Shown: one piece after another, positions 63,050-64,000 of the stretch
How positions within the stretch are numbered: the first letter of the stretch is position 1
Layout: each line of letters begins with the position of its first letter
Origin: Aquimarina sp. ERC-38
Lineage (GTDB): Bacteria; Bacteroidota; Bacteroidia; Flavobacteriales; Flavobacteriaceae
Assembly: GCF_026222555.1 (NCBI RefSeq)
Contig: NZ_CP098511.1
Span: 353,501 to 417,500, forward strand
Direction: 5' to 3'
Length of the DNA stretch: 64,000 bases
The notes under the pieces: model-generated
Databases searched by the model: none
Told to the model about the DNA's origin: nothing
What the model saw: the letters and a program-made list of their open reading frames with translations, nothing else
Made by a program: the position numbers and the translations under genes

Positions 63050-64000
63050 CTATTGTTTTAAAAATTTTAATGTTTGTTTTTCTTTATTTCCATCAATTAC
63101 CATAAAATAAATTCCGTTAGAAAGCGACTGAATATCAAAAGTAGCACCTGAACCTCGAGCAGCAACTTCAGAAATTACTTTTTTACCAAGGGTGTTGTAT
63201 ATAGTAACTACGGCAGGTTCAGAAAGTCCTTTTAAGGCTATTATATCCTGTGCTGGATTGGGCACTAGAAATAAAGCATTAGATGCATCTACTTCCCCTA
63301 AGGATAAGGTATTACTTTTACAATTAAATACGATGGATGTCCAACGCCCTCTGGCAAAAGCGGTTGAGTTACCTTCTGGTATCTTTCCATTTGTATTTGA
63401 GTTGAATTCCACCCTCACCTTAGCTCCTTTAGTTATTGAAATATCTTTAAATGTTGCTACGATAGGTCGGTAATCAGTATCTGTTTCCGGATTTTGAAAA
63501 GTTCCAACTACTTTATTGTTAATGACTACTCTGTAAGAGCTTTCTCCGTCTAATTCTGCAAGAGTATTTAAAGCAATGTTGTAGACACCAGTTTCCCCTC
63601 TAAAGGTTGCCTCTGCCGCAGCAAACTTATCTTTATAGAGTGATGCATTAATAGCTAAGGCTTTGCGTGCTCTATCTTTATAGGCAGGAGAAAAACCAGA
63701 TACATCAATTGTCGGAAAATCAGTAAGCGCATTTAGGGTGATACTACCACAGTTGGTATCTGTGTCGTCACAATCCGTATTTACTAGAATCTGAGGGCTG
63801 GTTGTTCCTTCTTTAGCATAAAAAGAAACATCATTAGAACCGGAATGTTTTACAATCAAAGAAACTCTTTCTCCTTGCGAGATATTAGAAAGTTCCCATT
63901 CGTAAGTCTGATCTTTGTTAAAATTACCTGTTATAGAACCTATTTTTACACCTTCAGAAGGTTTATTGTTATTTGACAAATTGGCTTCGGTCCAGGAGTT
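63050..64000 (-). CDS. Secreted protein with DNRLRE/CBM96-like domain and T9SS tail, 3' part only
   Basis: The frame is open across the right edge (first codons NSWTEANLSNNNKPSEG), so the gene starts outside the window; the apparent start at 63979 is only an internal TTG. Reading inward: the end of a DNRLRE/CBM96-like domain (WTEANLSNNNKPSEGVKIGSITGNF, much like WTENNLSNSNKPASLGILGSFSGKF in the 36008-39037 protein), then an unassigned beta domain (about 145 residues), and a T9SS type A tail (LFLVPNPAQDIIALKG and LSNGIYFMVIDGNKEKQTLKFLKQ). An extracellular carbohydrate-active or adhesive protein is likely. Confidence 0.85.
   Translation of the reverse strand, partial: NSWTEANLSNNNKPSEGVKIGSITGNFNKDQTYEWELSNISQGERVSLIVKHSGSNDVSFYAKEGTTSPQILVNTDCDDTDTNCGSITLNALTDFPTIDVSGFSPAYKDRARKALAINASLYKDKFAAAEATFRGETGVYNIALNTLAELDGESSYRVVINNKVVGTFQNPETDTDYRPIVATFKDISITKGAKVRVEFNSNTNGKIPEGNSTAFARGRWTSIVFNCKSNTLSLGEVDASNALFLVPNPAQDIIALKGLSEPAVVTIYNTLGKKVISEVAARGSGATFDIQSLSNGIYFMVIDGNKEKQTLKFLKQ

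Noticed and set aside
63977..63979. Start codon for the right-edge cargo gene
   Set aside because: It is a TTG inside a conserved domain; the frame is open to the window edge and matches the domain of a paralogue upstream of it, so the gene continues outside.
1..64000. Possible tRNA, rRNA or CRISPR array
   Set aside because: Intergenic gaps are AT-rich and I found no tRNA T-arm-like GGTTCGAATCC stretch, no rRNA-like blocks and no regularly spaced direct repeats. The four dispersed repeats are 11-18 kb apart and cannot form an array.
1..64000. Insertion sequence, transposon or prophage
   Set aside because: No transposase, integrase, resolvase or phage structural gene is recognisable in any coding frame, and no terminal inverted repeats flank the accessory cluster.

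Overview
The window reads as chromosomal DNA from a marine-type member of the Flavobacteriaceae (Bacteroidota). Evidence: an alternative complex III (ActA-F) fused to a caa3-type oxidase operon; the type IX secretion (T9SS)/gliding translocon gene sprA and a PorP/SprF-like gene; four proteins with C-terminal T9SS type A sorting tails; AT-rich DNA with AT-rich intergenic regions; and promoters of the Bacteroidota form TTTG-N19-TAnnTTTG. I see no tRNA, rRNA, CRISPR array, phage, plasmid or insertion-sequence gene.

Layout. 1-3.4 kb: a PorP/SprF fragment at the left edge, a three-domain NifU-like iron-sulfur scaffold, a dodecin, and an unknown secreted protein. 3.6-10.1 kb (minus): tsaB, then a MacAB/TolC-like export operon (TolC, adaptor, two paralogous permeases, ATPase). 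10.3-15.7 kb (minus): a cytochrome oxidase assembly and small-subunit cluster (cyoE, two subunit III genes, subunit IV, then a cysteine-free SCO-like protein, a true SCO protein, a DUF420 protein and a 76-aa membrane protein). 15.8-18.3 kb: two tandem TonB-like proteins, a VanZ-like protein and gcvH. 18.7-32.6 kb: a housekeeping block sprA-ruvA-maeB-queG-P450-ruvB. 32.9-42.2 kb: an accessory island of three very large T9SS-secreted, carbohydrate-oriented proteins (G8/beta-helix; multi-CBM protein with an unrecognised N-terminal domain; beta-helix/ricin). 42.7-43.7 kb: a membrane protein and a small acidic protein. 44.1-56.1 kb: actABCDEF-ctaC-ctaD. 56.3-61.4 kb: a SPOR protein convergent to rimP-nusA-infB. 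62.1-64 kb: a double UspA protein and the 3' part of another T9SS cargo gene.

How it fits together. The two respiratory loci, about 28 kb apart, together encode quinol oxidation (Act complex) and oxygen reduction (caa3 oxidase), with heme O synthesis and copper insertion genes in the second locus. The SprA translocon and PorP/SprF belong to the secretion route that would export the 32.9-42.2 kb and 63-64 kb proteins.

Most notable for follow-up: (i) the compact set of three T9SS cargo proteins without SusC/SusD, one with a conserved-looking Asp-rich N-terminal domain I cannot assign; (ii) a four-copy dispersed intergenic repeat occurring in a short form and a hairpin-bearing long form; (iii) a strong promoter followed by a terminator-like hairpin in the leader of rimP-nusA-infB; (iv) a perfect 30-bp palindrome that appears to serve as terminator and also carries the -33 element of the next operon; (v) a DNA-binding-type helix-hairpin-helix domain fused to the C terminus of ActC; and (vi) a cysteine-free SCO-like protein next to a normal one.
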